From contig NZ_CP043959.1 in NCBI RefSeq assembly GCF_008632955.1, forward strand, positions 2,170,001 to 2,234,000: a stretch of 64,000 nucleotides of DNA, read 5' to 3'. Origin of the DNA: Streptomyces tendae (GTDB lineage: Bacteria; Actinomycetota; Actinomycetes; Streptomycetales; Streptomycetaceae). Below, one piece after another: positions 16,721-25,484 of the stretch. Numbering within the stretch: the first letter of the stretch is position 1; each line of letters begins with the position of its first letter. A model generated the notes under the pieces. It had not been told where the DNA came from. It saw nothing but the letters and a program-made list of their open reading frames with translations, and searched no databases. The position numbers and the translations under genes are program-made.

Positions 16721-17646
16721 GCGCCCAGGAGCGGCTCGCCGACGCCCTGTACGGCGCCGGGTGGGGCACCGTCAAGAAGCTGCCCGAGCCCGTCGCCGTC
16801 CGCCTCGGCCGCACCATCGCCGACGTCGCCTGGAAGCAGCGCGGCAAGGGGGTGCTGCGGCTGGAGAGCAACTACGCGCGCGTCGTGCCGGACGCGGGAC
16901 CCCAGCGGCTCGCGGAGCTGTCCCGCGCGGGCATGCGCTCGTACCTGCGCTACTGGATGGAGTCCTTCCGGCTGCCCGCCTGGAGCCCCGCACACATCGC
17001 GGACTCCTTCCACCCCACGGACCTGCACCACCTCAGCGACGCCATGGAAGCCGGCAAGGGCGTGATCCTGGCGCTGCCGCACCTCGCCAACTGGGACCTC
17101 GCCGGCGCCTGGGTCACCACCCAGCTCGGCATACCGTTCACCACCGTCGCCGAGCGCCTCAAGCCGGAGACCCTCTACGACCGCTTCGTCGCCTACCGCG
17201 AGGGCCTCGGCATGGAGGTCCTGCCGCACAGCGGCGGCTCCGCCTTCGGCACGCTGGCCCGGCGGCTGCGCGACGGCGGCCTGGTCTGCCTGGTCGCCGA
17301 CCGCGACCTGTCCTCCTCGGGCGTCGAGGTGGACTTCTTCGGCAGCCCCGCCCGGATGCCCGCCGGCCCCGCCCTGCTGGCCCAGCAGACCGGCGCCCGG
17401 CTGCTGCCCGTGACCCTCTGGTACGAGAACTCACCGGCGATGCGGGGCCGCGTCCACGCCCCGGTCGAGGTTCCCGCGTCAGGTACGCGCGCCGAGAAGA
17501 CGTCCGTCATGACACAGGCGCTGGCCGACGCCTTCGCCACGGGAATCGCCGACCATCCGGAGGACTGGCACATGCTGCAGCGCTTGTGGACCGAGGACCT
17601 CGACCCCGCGACCGCCCGCGAGAAGGACCAGAAGGGGACCGCGTGA
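16717..17646 (+). CDS. patA: Phosphatidylinositol mannoside acyltransferase
   Basis: A 309-residue LpxL/HtrB-superfamily acyltransferase. The catalytic H-x4-D motif is seen as LPHLANWDLAG, and the second conserved block is FFGSPARMPAGPALLA. In mycobacteria PatA adds a palmitoyl chain to the mannose of phosphatidylinositol mannoside at the inner membrane face. The GTG start overlaps the pgsA stop (GTGA) and its own stop overlaps pimA in the same way, so all three are translationally coupled. The context pgsA-patA-pimA makes this role likely. Confidence 0.92.
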   Translation: MSAQERLADALYGAGWGTVKKLPEPVAVRLGRTIADVAWKQRGKGVLRLESNYARVVPDAGPQRLAELSRAGMRSYLRYWMESFRLPAWSPAHIADSFHPTDLHHLSDAMEAGKGVILALPHLANWDLAGAWVTTQLGIPFTTVAERLKPETLYDRFVAYREGLGMEVLPHSGGSAFGTLARRLRDGGLVCLVADRDLSSSGVEVDFFGSPARMPAGPALLAQQTGARLLPVTLWYENSPAMRGRVHAPVEVPASGTRAEKTSVMTQALADAFATGIADHPEDWHMLQRLWTEDLDPATAREKDQKGTA

Positions 17647-18806
17647 GGATCGGCATCGTCTGCCCGTACTCCTGGGACGTGCCGGGTGGCGTCCAGTTCC
17701 ACATCCGAGACCTGGCCGAGTACTTCATCCGTCTCGGGCACGAGGTGTCCGTCCTCGCGCCGGCCGACGACGACACCCCGCTCCCGCCCTACGTCGTCTC
17801 CGCCGGCCGCGCCGTGCCGGTGCCGTACAACGGCTCGGTGGCCCGGCTCAACTTCGGATTCCTGTCGGCCGCGCGGGTGCGGCGCTGGCTGCACGACGGC
17901 TCCTTCGACGTGGTGCACATCCACGAGCCGTCCTCGCCGTCCCTGGGCCTGCTGAGCTGCTGGGCGGCTCAGGGCCCGCTGGTGGCGACCTTCCACACCT
18001 CCAACCCGCGCTCCAAGGCCATGATCGCCGCGTACGCCATCCTCCAGGCCGCCCTGGAGAAGATCAGCGCGCGCATCGCGGTCAGCGAGTACGCCCGCCG
18101 CACCCTCGTCGAACACCTGGGCGGCGACGCGGTGGTGATCCCCAACGGCGTCGACGTCGACTTCTTCGCCAAGGCGGAGCCCGAGCCCGAGTGGCAGGGC
18201 GACACCATCGGCTTCATCGGCCGCATCGACGAGCCCCGCAAGGGCCTGCCGGTGCTGATGCGGGCGCTGCCGAAGATCCTCGCCGCCCGCCCGCGGACGC
18301 GGCTGCTGGTGGCCGGACGAGGCGACGAGAAGGAGGCGGTCGAGTCGCTGCCGGCCGAACTGCGCCCGCGCGTCGAGTTCCTCGGCATGATCAGCGACGA
18401 GGACAAGGCCCGCCTGCTGCGCAGCGTCGACCTGTACGTGGCGCCCAACACCGGCGGTGAGAGCTTCGGCATCATCCTGGTCGAGGCGATGTCGGCGGGC
18501 GCCCCGGTGCTCGCCTCCGACCTCGACGCGTTCGCCCAGGTCCTCGACCAGGGCGCGGCGGGCGAGCTGTTCGCCAACGAGGACGCGGACGCGCTCGCCG
18601 ACGCGGCGGTGCGCCTCCTGGAGGACCCCGTGCGCCGTGAGGAGCTGCGCGCGCGGGGCAGCGCCCATGTGCGCCGCTTCGACTGGTCGACGGTCGGCGC
18701 GGACATTCTCTCCGTCTACGAGACGGTCACGGCAGGCGCGGCGGCGGTCGCCACGGACGACAGGGCGACGGGCCTGAGGGCCCGCCTGGGCCTGGCCCGG
18801 GACTAG
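17643..18806 (+). CDS. pimA: Phosphatidylinositol alpha-mannosyltransferase PimA
   Basis: A 387-residue GT-B fold glycosyltransferase of family GT4. The N-terminal Rossmann domain opens MRIGIVCPYSWDVPGGVQFH with the Gly-rich acceptor loop; the C-terminal domain carries the GDP-mannose-binding E-x7-E motif as ESFGIILVE. PimA transfers the first mannose to phosphatidylinositol at the cytoplasmic membrane face. It is the last gene of the pgsA-patA-pimA operon. The end is followed by repeat-rich intergenic DNA. Confidence 0.95.
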   Translation: MRIGIVCPYSWDVPGGVQFHIRDLAEYFIRLGHEVSVLAPADDDTPLPPYVVSAGRAVPVPYNGSVARLNFGFLSAARVRRWLHDGSFDVVHIHEPSSPSLGLLSCWAAQGPLVATFHTSNPRSKAMIAAYAILQAALEKISARIAVSEYARRTLVEHLGGDAVVIPNGVDVDFFAKAEPEPEWQGDTIGFIGRIDEPRKGLPVLMRALPKILAARPRTRLLVAGRGDEKEAVESLPAELRPRVEFLGMISDEDKARLLRSVDLYVAPNTGGESFGIILVEAMSAGAPVLASDLDAFAQVLDQGAAGELFANEDADALADAAVRLLEDPVRREELRARGSAHVRRFDWSTVGADILSVYETVTAGAAAVATDDRATGLRARLGLARD

Positions 18807-18854
18807 TCCCGCTGCCCGCAGACGGCGGGAACTCGCCGACGGCGGTGGGGTGAA

Positions 18855-18890
18855 TGCCCCTGGGGGCGCGGGGAACCGCGCGACCGGCCA
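18855..18890 (+). repeat. Streptomyces intergenic repeat, copy 1
   Basis: Core gcgcggggaaccgcgcgacc at 18866-18885, preceded by gcccctggg. It differs by one base from the third copy's core. This motif is a familiar dispersed element of Streptomyces intergenic DNA and can fold into a short GC hairpin. Confidence 0.7.
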
Positions 18891-18923
18891 CGTGTGACCT
18901 GCACCGGGCGTACGGCGTTGCCG

Positions 18924-18961
18924 GCGAGGCTCACCGAGAGGGTGCCGCCTGCGCCCACCCG
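18924..18961 (+). repeat. Spacer module, copy 1
   Basis: A 37-38 bp block that starts gcgaggctcaccgagagg and runs through gtgccgcctgcgcccaccc. It recurs almost unchanged at 19090-19126, so the array arose by duplication of a unit longer than the core repeat. Confidence 0.75.
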
Positions 18962-19025
18962 ACTGTCCGCAGTCGGCGGGAGGTGAACGCCCTCAGGGGT
19001 GCGGGGAACTGCGCGACCAGCCCCC
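18961..19025 (+). repeat. Streptomyces intergenic repeat, copy 2
   Basis: Longer copy that includes the leading block cggcgggaggtgaacgccct and the core gtgcggggaactgcgcgacc at 18999-19018. Confidence 0.75.
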
Positions 19026-19089
19026 GGCGGGCTGCACCCGGCGTACGAGGACGCGAGGCACCCCGTGAGCCGCGGGTACGGCGCGGAAG

Positions 19090-19126
19090 GCGAGGCCCAC
19101 CGAGAGGGTGCCGCCTGCGCCCACCC
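19090..19126 (+). repeat. Spacer module, copy 2
   Basis: Second copy of the block at 18924-18961, differing by about one base (gcccaccg for gctcaccg). Confidence 0.75.
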
Positions 19127-19146
19127 GTGCCGCCCCTGCGGCACGA

Positions 19147-19205
19147 CTGTGCGCAGACGGCGGGAGGTGAACGCCCTCAGGGGCGCGGGGAACTGCGCGA
19201 CCGGC
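19147..19205 (+). repeat. Streptomyces intergenic repeat, copy 3
   Basis: Third copy, with the leading block cggcgggaggtgaacgccct and the core gcgcggggaactgcgcgacc at 19183-19202. It ends about 50 bases before the next gene. Confidence 0.75.
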
Positions 19206-19254
19206 ACCGCCCCAGGGACCGCGGCCGGCGCAGGCGGTACTAGCCTTGCCGCCC

Positions 19255-19797
19255 GTGACCCCAACCCTGATCTGGATCCTCGTCGTCCTCGTCGCCGTCG
19301 GGCTGTACCTGAGCTGGACCGCCGGGCGGCTGGACCGGCTGCACGCCCGGATCGACGCCGCCCGCGCCGCGCTCGACGCGCAACTGCTGCGCCGCGCGTC
19401 CGTGGCGCAGGAACTGGCCACCTCCGGTGTGCTCGACCCGGCCGCGTCGATCGTGCTCTACGAGGCGGCGCACGCGGCGCGGCAGGCGGTGGAGGAGCAA
19501 CGGGAGGTCGCCGAGAGCGAGTTGAGCCAGGCCCTGCGGGCGGTCTTCGCCGACGCCCACCAGGTGGACGCGGTCCGGGAGGTGCCCGGGGGAGAGGAGG
19601 CCGCGCTGGAACTCGCCGAGGCCGTCCGCAGGGTGCCGATGGCCCGCCGCTTCCACAACGACGCCGTACGGGCCGCCCGCGCGCTGCGCCTGCACCGCAA
19701 GGTGCGCTGGTTCCGGCTGGCCGGCCACGCGCCGTTCCCGATGGCCTTCGAGATGGACGACGAGCCGCCGACGGCCCTGGTGGAGCGGGCCGCCTGA
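19255..19797 (+). CDS. Membrane-anchored helical protein of unknown function
   Basis: A 180-residue protein with one N-terminal transmembrane helix (about residues 4-20, [15 protein letters not shown]) followed by a predominantly helical soluble domain ([21 protein letters not shown] onward) that resembles LemA-type helical bundles, although I cannot confirm the family. The GTG at 19255 lies 8 bases after TAGCCT (19241-19246), a leaderless-type start; a TTG at 19246 is the only earlier option. It precedes pdxST but the 136-bp gap suggests separate transcription. Confidence 0.7.
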   Translation: MTPTLIWILVVLVAVGLYLSWTAGRLDRLHARIDAARAALDAQLLRRASVAQELATSGVLDPAASIVLYEAAHAARQAVEEQREVAESELSQALRAVFADAHQVDAVREVPGGEEAALELAEAVRRVPMARRFHNDAVRAARALRLHRKVRWFRLAGHAPFPMAFEMDDEPPTALVERAA

Positions 19798-19933
19798 CGG
19801 CAAGATCCAGCCACTTCAGCGACGGGCGGCGACCGAAAACGAGCCACCGGCTCTCCATTGGCCCTTGCTGTGGCCTGCTCCGTTCACGTTCCCTCAGTGC
19901 TGCAGAATCCCCCTCACCTCAGCGAGGTCATCC

Positions 19934-20845
19934 GTGTCCAGCACGCTCACCGAAAACCAGGGTCCCGAGACCGGCACCGCGCGCGTCAAGCGCGGCATGG
20001 CCGAGCAGCTCAAGGGCGGCGTGATCATGGACGTCGTCACGCCGGAGCAGGCGAAGATCGCCGAGGACGCCGGCGCGGTCGCCGTCATGGCTCTGGAGCG
20101 CGTCCCGGCCGACATCCGCAAGGACGGCGGTGTGGCCCGCATGTCCGACCCGGACATGATCGAGGGCATCGTCGACGCCGTCTCCATCCCGGTGATGGCC
20201 AAGTCCCGCATCGGCCACTTCGTCGAGGCCCAGGTGCTGCAGTCGCTCGGCGTCGACTACATCGACGAGTCCGAGGTCCTCACCCCGGCCGACGAGGTCA
20301 ACCACTCCGACAAGTGGGCCTTCACCACCCCCTTCGTGTGCGGTGCCACCAACCTGGGCGAGGCCCTGCGCCGCATCGCCGAGGGCGCCGCGATGATCCG
20401 CTCCAAGGGCGAGGCCGGCACCGGCAACGTCGTCGAGGCGGTCCGTCACCTGCGCCAGATCAAGAACGAGATCGCCCGCCTGCGCGGCTACGACAACCAC
20501 GAGCTGTACGCCGCCGCCAAGGAGCTGCGCGCCCCCTACGAGCTGGTCAAGGAGGTCGCCGAGCTGGGCAAGCTGCCCGTCGTGCTGTTCTCCGCCGGCG
20601 GAGTGGCCACCCCGGCCGACGCCGCGCTGATGCGCCAGCTCGGCGCCGAGGGCGTCTTCGTCGGCTCCGGCATCTTCAAGTCCGGCGACCCCGCCAAGCG
20701 TGCCGCGGCCATCGTCAAGGCGACCACCTTCTACGACGACCCGAAGATCATCGCGGACGCGTCCCGCAACCTCGGCGAGGCCATGGTCGGCATCAACTGC
20801 GACACCCTCCCCGAGACCGAGCGCTACGCCAACCGCGGCTGGTGA
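19934..20845 (+). CDS. pdxS: Pyridoxal 5'-phosphate synthase subunit PdxS
   Basis: A 303-residue (beta/alpha)8 barrel that builds PLP from ribose 5-phosphate, glyceraldehyde 3-phosphate and ammonia. The two active-site lysines are K90 in [10 protein letters not shown] and K158 in [14 protein letters not shown]; the phosphate loop [13 protein letters not shown] lies near the C-terminus. The GTG at 19934 has GAGGT upstream and gives the usual family length. Its glutaminase partner pdxT starts 7 bases after its stop, so the pair is one transcription unit and forms the 12+12 PLP synthase complex. Confidence 0.97.
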   Translation: MSSTLTENQGPETGTARVKRGMAEQLKGGVIMDVVTPEQAKIAEDAGAVAVMALERVPADIRKDGGVARMSDPDMIEGIVDAVSIPVMAKSRIGHFVEAQVLQSLGVDYIDESEVLTPADEVNHSDKWAFTTPFVCGATNLGEALRRIAEGAAMIRSKGEAGTGNVVEAVRHLRQIKNEIARLRGYDNHELYAAAKELRAPYELVKEVAELGKLPVVLFSAGGVATPADAALMRQLGAEGVFVGSGIFKSGDPAKRAAAIVKATTFYDDPKIIADASRNLGEAMVGINCDTLPETERYANRGW

Positions 20846-20852
20846 CGAGCGG

Positions 20853-21461
20853 ATGACCGACGCGCCTGTCATCGGCGTCCTGGCCCTGCAGGGCGACGTA
20901 CGGGAGCACCTGGTGGCCCTGGCCGCGGCCGACGCCGCGGCCGGGCCGGTCAGGCGCCCCGAGGAACTCGCCGAGGTGGACGGCCTCGTCATCCCCGGCG
21001 GGGAGTCGACCACCATCTCCAAACTGGCCGCGCTGTTCGGTCTGATGGAGCCCCTGCGCGCACGGGTACGTGACGGCATGCCGGTCTACGGCACCTGCGC
21101 CGGCATGATCATGCTCGCCGACAAGATCCTCGACCCGCGCTCCGGGCAGGAGACCGTCGGCGGCATCGACATGATCGTCCGCCGCAACGCCTTCGGCCGG
21201 CAGAACGAGTCCTTCGAGGCCGCCGTCGACGTCAAGGGCGTCCCCGGGGAACCCGTGGAGGGCGTCTTCATCCGGGCCCCCTGGGTGGAGTCCGTCGGCG
21301 CCGCGGCCGAGGTCCTCGCCGAGCACGACGGCCACGTCGTCGCGGTCCGCCAGGGCAACGCGCTGGCCACCTCGTTCCACCCGGAGCTGACCGGCGACCA
21401 CCGGGTGCACCGGCTGTTCACCGACATGGTGCGGGCGTACCGGCGCGGGGACTCCTTGTAG
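20853..21461 (+). CDS. pdxT: Pyridoxal 5'-phosphate synthase glutaminase PdxT
   Basis: A 202-residue class I glutamine amidotransferase that supplies ammonia to PdxS. The catalytic triad is Cys82 in YGTCAGMI, His176 and Glu178 in [10 protein letters not shown]; the oxyanion loop is IPGGESTT. The ATG at 20853 follows the pdxS stop by 7 bases. The end of the gene carries TAGGAT (21459-21464), a candidate -10 for yebC that overlaps the stop codon. Confidence 0.97.
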   Translation: MTDAPVIGVLALQGDVREHLVALAAADAAAGPVRRPEELAEVDGLVIPGGESTTISKLAALFGLMEPLRARVRDGMPVYGTCAGMIMLADKILDPRSGQETVGGIDMIVRRNAFGRQNESFEAAVDVKGVPGEPVEGVFIRAPWVESVGAAAEVLAEHDGHVVAVRQGNALATSFHPELTGDHRVHRLFTDMVRAYRRGDSL

Positions 21462-21509
21462 GATTCCTGCGTTCGTTGCAGAGATGGGTTACGCGAAGGA
21501 GACAGGCAG

Positions 21510-22262
21510 ATGTCCGGCCACTCTAAATGGGCCACGACGAAGCACAAGAAGGCCGTGATCGACGCCAAGCGCGGCAAGCTCTTCGCGAAGCTCATCAAGA
21601 ACATCGAGGTCGCGGCCCGGATGGGCGGAGCCGATCCCGAAGGCAACCCGACGCTGTACGACGCCATCCAGAAGGCGAAGAAGCAGTCGGTCCCGAACAA
21701 GAACATCGACTCCGCGGTCAAGCGCGGCGCCGGCCTGGAGGCCGGTGGCGCCGACTACGAGACGATCATGTACGAGGGTTACGGCCCCAACGGCGTCGCG
21801 GTGCTCATCGAGTGCCTCACCGACAACCGCAACCGCGCCGCCTCGGACGTGCGCGTCGCGATGACCCGCAACGGCGGCTCCATGGCCGACCCGGGTTCCG
21901 TGTCGTACCTGTTCAACCGCAAGGGCGTGGTGATCGTCCCCAAGGGTGAGCTGTCCGAGGACGACGTCCTCACCGCCGTCCTCGACGCGGGCGCCGAGGA
22001 GGTCAACGACCTCGGTGAGTCCTTCGAGGTGCTCAGCGAGGCCACCGACCTGGTCGCCGTGCGCACCGCGCTGCAGGACGCCGGCATCGACTACGAGTCG
22101 GCCGACGCCAACTTCGTCCCGACCATGCAGGTCGAGCTGGACGAGGAGGGCGCCAGGAAGATCTTCAAGCTCATCGACGCGCTGGAGGACAGCGACGACG
22201 TGCAGAACGTCTTCGCCAACTTCGACGTCAGCGACGAGATCATGGAGAAGGTCGACGCGTGA
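21510..22262 (+). CDS. yebC: YebC/PmpR-family regulatory protein
   Basis: A 250-residue protein with the family's invariant opening [20 protein letters not shown] and three domains. YebC proteins are DNA-binding regulators in some bacteria and have recently been linked to relieving ribosome stalls at proline stretches in others; the role here is not decided by sequence. GAAGGAG (21495-21501) precedes the ATG. It lies between pdxT and ruvC, the classic position next to ruvCAB. A terminator follows, so ruvC has its own promoter. Confidence 0.95.
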   Translation: MSGHSKWATTKHKKAVIDAKRGKLFAKLIKNIEVAARMGGADPEGNPTLYDAIQKAKKQSVPNKNIDSAVKRGAGLEAGGADYETIMYEGYGPNGVAVLIECLTDNRNRAASDVRVAMTRNGGSMADPGSVSYLFNRKGVVIVPKGELSEDDVLTAVLDAGAEEVNDLGESFEVLSEATDLVAVRTALQDAGIDYESADANFVPTMQVELDEEGARKIFKLIDALEDSDDVQNVFANFDVSDEIMEKVDA

Positions 22263-22274
22263 CGCGTCCACAGC

Positions 22275-22311
22275 CGGCGGGCCGACGGGAACACACCCCG
22301 TCGGCCCGCCG
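22275..22311 (+). terminator. Terminator after yebC
   Basis: A perfect 15-bp stem cggcgggccgacggg / cccgtcggcccgccg with a 7-base loop, beginning 12 bases after the yebC stop and followed by cgttgt. Confidence 0.85.
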
Positions 22312-22369
22312 CGTTGTCGGTGGCACCCGATAGCCTGCACAAACAGGTGATCGAGCAAGGGGGCGACGC

Positions 22370-22957
22370 GTGCGCGTGCTGGGGGTGGACCCGGGACTGA
22401 CCCGGTGCGGTGTCGGTGTCGTCGAAGGGGTCGCGGGACGCCCGCTGACCATGCTCGGCGTGGGAGTGGTCCGCACCCCGGCCGACGCCGACCTCGGGCA
22501 CCGCCTGGTCGCCGTCGAGCAGGGCCTGGAGCAGTGGCTGGACGAGCACCGGCCCGAGTTCGTCGCCGTGGAGCGCGTCTTCAGCCAGCACAACGTGCGC
22601 ACGGTGATGGGCACCGCCCAGGCCAGCGCCGTGGCGATCCTCTGCGCCTCCCGGCGCGGCATCCCCGTCGCGCTGCACACCCCCAGCGAGGTCAAGGCCG
22701 CCGTCACCGGCTCGGGCCGGGCCGACAAGGCCCAGGTCGGCGCCATGGTGACCCGCCTGCTGCGGCTCGACGCACCGCCGAAGCCCGCCGACGCCGCCGA
22801 CGCCCTGGCCCTCGCCATCTGCCACATCTGGCGCGCCCCCGCCCAGAACCGGCTCCAGCAGGCCGCCGCCGCGCACGCTGCGCGTACCCCCCGCACACCG
22901 CCGAAGACCCCGCGGGCCACCGTGGCCCCCCACGCATCGAAAGGCCGTACGGCATGA
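22370..22957 (+). CDS. ruvC: Crossover junction endonuclease RuvC
   Basis: A 195-residue RNase H-fold resolvase that cuts Holliday junctions held by RuvAB. The acidic active site is Asp7 (GVDPGL), Glu68 (AVERVF) and the Asp pair 141 and 144 (ADAADALA). The C-terminal 20 residues are an Ala/Pro/basic tail. The GTG at 22370 starts the domain directly; TAGCCT (22331-22336) is a plausible -10. The stop overlaps the ruvA start (ATGA). Confidence 0.96.
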   Translation: MRVLGVDPGLTRCGVGVVEGVAGRPLTMLGVGVVRTPADADLGHRLVAVEQGLEQWLDEHRPEFVAVERVFSQHNVRTVMGTAQASAVAILCASRRGIPVALHTPSEVKAAVTGSGRADKAQVGAMVTRLLRLDAPPKPADAADALALAICHIWRAPAQNRLQQAAAAHAARTPRTPPKTPRATVAPHASKGRTA

Positions 22958-23559
22958 TCGCCTTCGTCAGCGGCACGGTCGCCGCCCTCGCCCCCGACAC
23001 CGCGGTGGTCGAGGTCGGCGGTGTCGGCATGGCCGTCCGGTGCACGCCGGACACGCTGTCCACCCTCCGCGTCGGGCAGCCCGCCAAGCTCGCCACCTCC
23101 CTCGTCGTCCGCGAGGACTCCCTGACGCTGTACGGCTTCGCCGACGACGACGGGCGCCAGGTCTTCGAACTGCTCCAGACCGCCAGCGGCGTCGGCCCCC
23201 GGCTGGCCCAGGCGATGCTCGCCGTGCACAGCCCCGACGCCCTGCGCAGAGCGGTGGCCACCGGGGACGAGAAGGCGCTGACCGCCGTCCCCGGCATCGG
23301 CAGGAAGGGCGCCCAGAAGCTCCTGCTCGAACTGAAGGACCGGCTCGGCGAGCCCACCGGCACCCCCGCCGTCGGCGCGCCCGTCACCGCCGGCTGGCGC
23401 GACCAGCTGCACGCCGCCCTGATCGGCCTCGGGTACGCGACCCGTGAGGCCGACGAGGCCGTGGCCGCGGTCACCCCGCAGGCGGAGGCCGCCGAGGGCG
23501 CCGTACCGGTGGGGCAGCTGCTGAAGGCGGCCCTGCAGACGCTGAACCGCGCCCGATAG
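22954..23559 (+). CDS. ruvA: Holliday junction helicase subunit RuvA
   Basis: A 201-residue protein with an OB-fold N-terminal domain ([12 protein letters not shown]), helix-hairpin-helix repeats ([15 protein letters not shown] and [19 protein letters not shown]) and a C-terminal domain that contacts RuvB. Its tetramer binds four-way DNA junctions and loads RuvB. The start overlaps the ruvC stop. Confidence 0.96.
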   Translation: MIAFVSGTVAALAPDTAVVEVGGVGMAVRCTPDTLSTLRVGQPAKLATSLVVREDSLTLYGFADDDGRQVFELLQTASGVGPRLAQAMLAVHSPDALRRAVATGDEKALTAVPGIGRKGAQKLLLELKDRLGEPTGTPAVGAPVTAGWRDQLHAALIGLGYATREADEAVAAVTPQAEAAEGAVPVGQLLKAALQTLNRAR

Positions 23560-23620
23560 CCCGCGCCGGCCGCCCGACGGCCCGCACCCGAGCCCGTACG
23601 GAGAGCTGAGGCACACGCAC

Positions 23621-24691
23621 ATGAACTGGGACGACACGGACGACACCGCCGCCCCCGAGCGGCTGGTGGAATCGGTCGCCGACCGCGAGGACCAGGCCGT
23701 CGAGGCCGCGCTGCGCCCCAAGGACCTGGGCGAGTTCATCGGCCAGGAGAAGGTCCGCGAGCAGCTCGACCTCGTCCTGCGCGCCGCCCGCGCCCGCGGC
23801 GCCACCGCCGACCACGTGCTGCTCTCCGGCGCCCCCGGCCTCGGCAAGACCACCCTTTCCATGATCATCGCGGCCGAGATGGAAGCCCCCATCCGCATCA
23901 CCTCCGGCCCCGCCATCCAGCACGCGGGCGACCTCGCGGCGATCCTGTCGTCCCTCCAGGAGGGCGAGGTCCTCTTCCTCGACGAGATCCACCGCATGTC
24001 GCGGCCCGCCGAGGAGATGCTCTACATGGCGATGGAGGACTTCCGGGTCGACGTGATCGTCGGCAAGGGCCCCGGCGCCACCGCCATCCCGCTGGAGCTG
24101 CCGCCCTTCACCCTGGTCGGCGCCACCACCCGGGCCGGCCTGCTGCCACCCCCGCTGCGCGACCGCTTCGGCTTCACCGCGCACATGGAGTTCTACGAAC
24201 CGGCCGAGCTGGAGCGGGTCGTCCACCGCTCGGCGAGCCTGCTCGACGTGGAGATCGACACCGAGGGCGCCGCGGAGATCGCCGGCCGCTCCCGCGGCAC
24301 CCCCCGCATCGCCAACCGTCTGCTGCGCCGCGTCCGTGACTACGCGCAGGTCAAGGGCGACGGCCGGATCACGAAGGACGTCGCCGCCGCGGCCCTCGCG
24401 GTGTACGAGGTCGACGCCCGGGGCCTGGACCGGCTGGACCGGGCGGTGCTGGAGGCCCTGCTCAAGCTGTTCGGCGGCGGCCCGGTCGGCCTGTCCACGC
24501 TCGCCGTCGCGGTGGGGGAGGAGCGTGAGACCGTGGAGGAGGTGGCCGAACCCTTCCTGGTGCGGGAGGGACTGCTCGCCCGCACCCCGCGCGGACGGGT
24601 GGCCACCCCGGCGGCATGGTCGCATCTCGGCCTCACGCCGCCCCGGTCCCAGGGCGCCGGAAAGGGACAAGGGGACCTGTTCGGGGCGTGA
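23621..24691 (+). CDS. ruvB: Holliday junction branch migration ATPase RuvB
   Basis: A 356-residue AAA+ motor. Walker A is GAPGLGKT at 70-77, Walker B/DEIH at 121-124, sensor regions follow ([10 protein letters not shown]), and a winged-helix C-terminal domain binds DNA. Hexamers drive branch migration with RuvA. The ATG at 23621 follows GGAGAGCTGAGG. The 61-bp gap from ruvA is short enough for cotranscription. Confidence 0.97.
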   Translation: MNWDDTDDTAAPERLVESVADREDQAVEAALRPKDLGEFIGQEKVREQLDLVLRAARARGATADHVLLSGAPGLGKTTLSMIIAAEMEAPIRITSGPAIQHAGDLAAILSSLQEGEVLFLDEIHRMSRPAEEMLYMAMEDFRVDVIVGKGPGATAIPLELPPFTLVGATTRAGLLPPPLRDRFGFTAHMEFYEPAELERVVHRSASLLDVEIDTEGAAEIAGRSRGTPRIANRLLRRVRDYAQVKGDGRITKDVAAAALAVYEVDARGLDRLDRAVLEALLKLFGGGPVGLSTLAVAVGEERETVEEVAEPFLVREGLLARTPRGRVATPAAWSHLGLTPPRSQGAGKGQGDLFGA

Positions 24692-24856
24692 CGGCGAGCA
24701 CGTTGGCCCGGGCAGGAACCCGGGTGCCATGCTGAGCGTTGTTCCGGTGGTGCGGACTCGCTTAGACTCCGCCGATGCCGCCCTTGTCGGTGGCGATACA
24801 TACCCCCAACCATCAGGCCGTTCACCATCGCGGTCGTGTGAAGGAAGTTCCGACCC

Positions 24857-25351
24857 GTGAGTCTCCTGACCCTCCTCCCGTTCATTGTGCTCATCGGGGC
24901 CATGTTCCTGATGACCCGGTCGGCCAAGAAGAAGCAGCAGCAGGCCATCGAGATGCGGAACCAGATGCAGCCCGGTTCCGGCGTCCGCACGATCGGGGGC
25001 ATGTACGCCACGGTCAAGGAGGTCAGCGAGGACACCGTCCTCCTCGACGCCGGCCCGGGTGTGGAACTGCTGTTCGCCAAGAACTCGATCGGCGCCGTCC
25101 TCACCGACGAGGAGTACAACCGCATCGTCCACGGCATCGAGCACGACCTGCAGTCCGACGCCGACGTCGTCCCGGACGACGCCTCCTCCCTCACCGAGAC
25201 CGACGACTCCTCCGACGCTGCCGCCGTCTCCGACGACACGCCTGTCGACCTCGGCAAGAAGGACGCGGCCGACGAGCCTGCGGACGAGCCCGCCGACGCC
25301 ACGGCGGACGCGCGGTCGAAGAAGTCCGACGGCGAGACCGACGCGAAGTAG
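24857..25351 (+). CDS. yajC: Preprotein translocase accessory subunit YajC
   Basis: A 164-residue protein with one N-terminal transmembrane helix (LLPFIVLIGAMFLM) immediately followed by the basic TRSAKKKQQQ and the conserved YajC domain (GSGVRTIGGMYATV). The C-terminal third is an acidic Asp/Ala-rich tail. YajC joins SecD and SecF at the SecYEG channel. The GTG at 24857 has AAGGAAG (24841-24847). A 13-bp hairpin lies between it and secD. Confidence 0.93.
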   Translation: MSLLTLLPFIVLIGAMFLMTRSAKKKQQQAIEMRNQMQPGSGVRTIGGMYATVKEVSEDTVLLDAGPGVELLFAKNSIGAVLTDEEYNRIVHGIEHDLQSDADVVPDDASSLTETDDSSDAAAVSDDTPVDLGKKDAADEPADEPADATADARSKKSDGETDAK

Positions 25352-25360
25352 CCGTGTTCA

Positions 25361-25391
25361 CGGGGCGCGCGGGTGATGCCCGCGCGCCCCG
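25361..25391 (+). terminator. Intercistronic hairpin between yajC and secD
   Basis: A perfect 13-bp stem cggggcgcgcggg / cccgcgcgccccg with the loop tgatg and no T tract. It may attenuate transcription or stabilise mRNA ends within the operon instead of stopping transcription fully. Confidence 0.6.
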
Positions 25392-25484
25392 GGACATGCC
25401 CAACTCGCACGGGATCCCGACACCATGTCATGGCCACCCGCCCCCTGACCGGGGACGAGGCGGCCCGAGAGGGAGTACGAGAAG

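Larger units (their letters stand above)
18807..19254. other. Repeat-filled intergenic region
   Basis: This 448-bp region between pimA and the next gene carries three copies of a Streptomyces intergenic repeat with a duplicated spacer module, listed separately. Apart from the -10-like TAGCCT (19241-19246) before the next gene I see no coding sequence in it. Confidence 0.6.
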
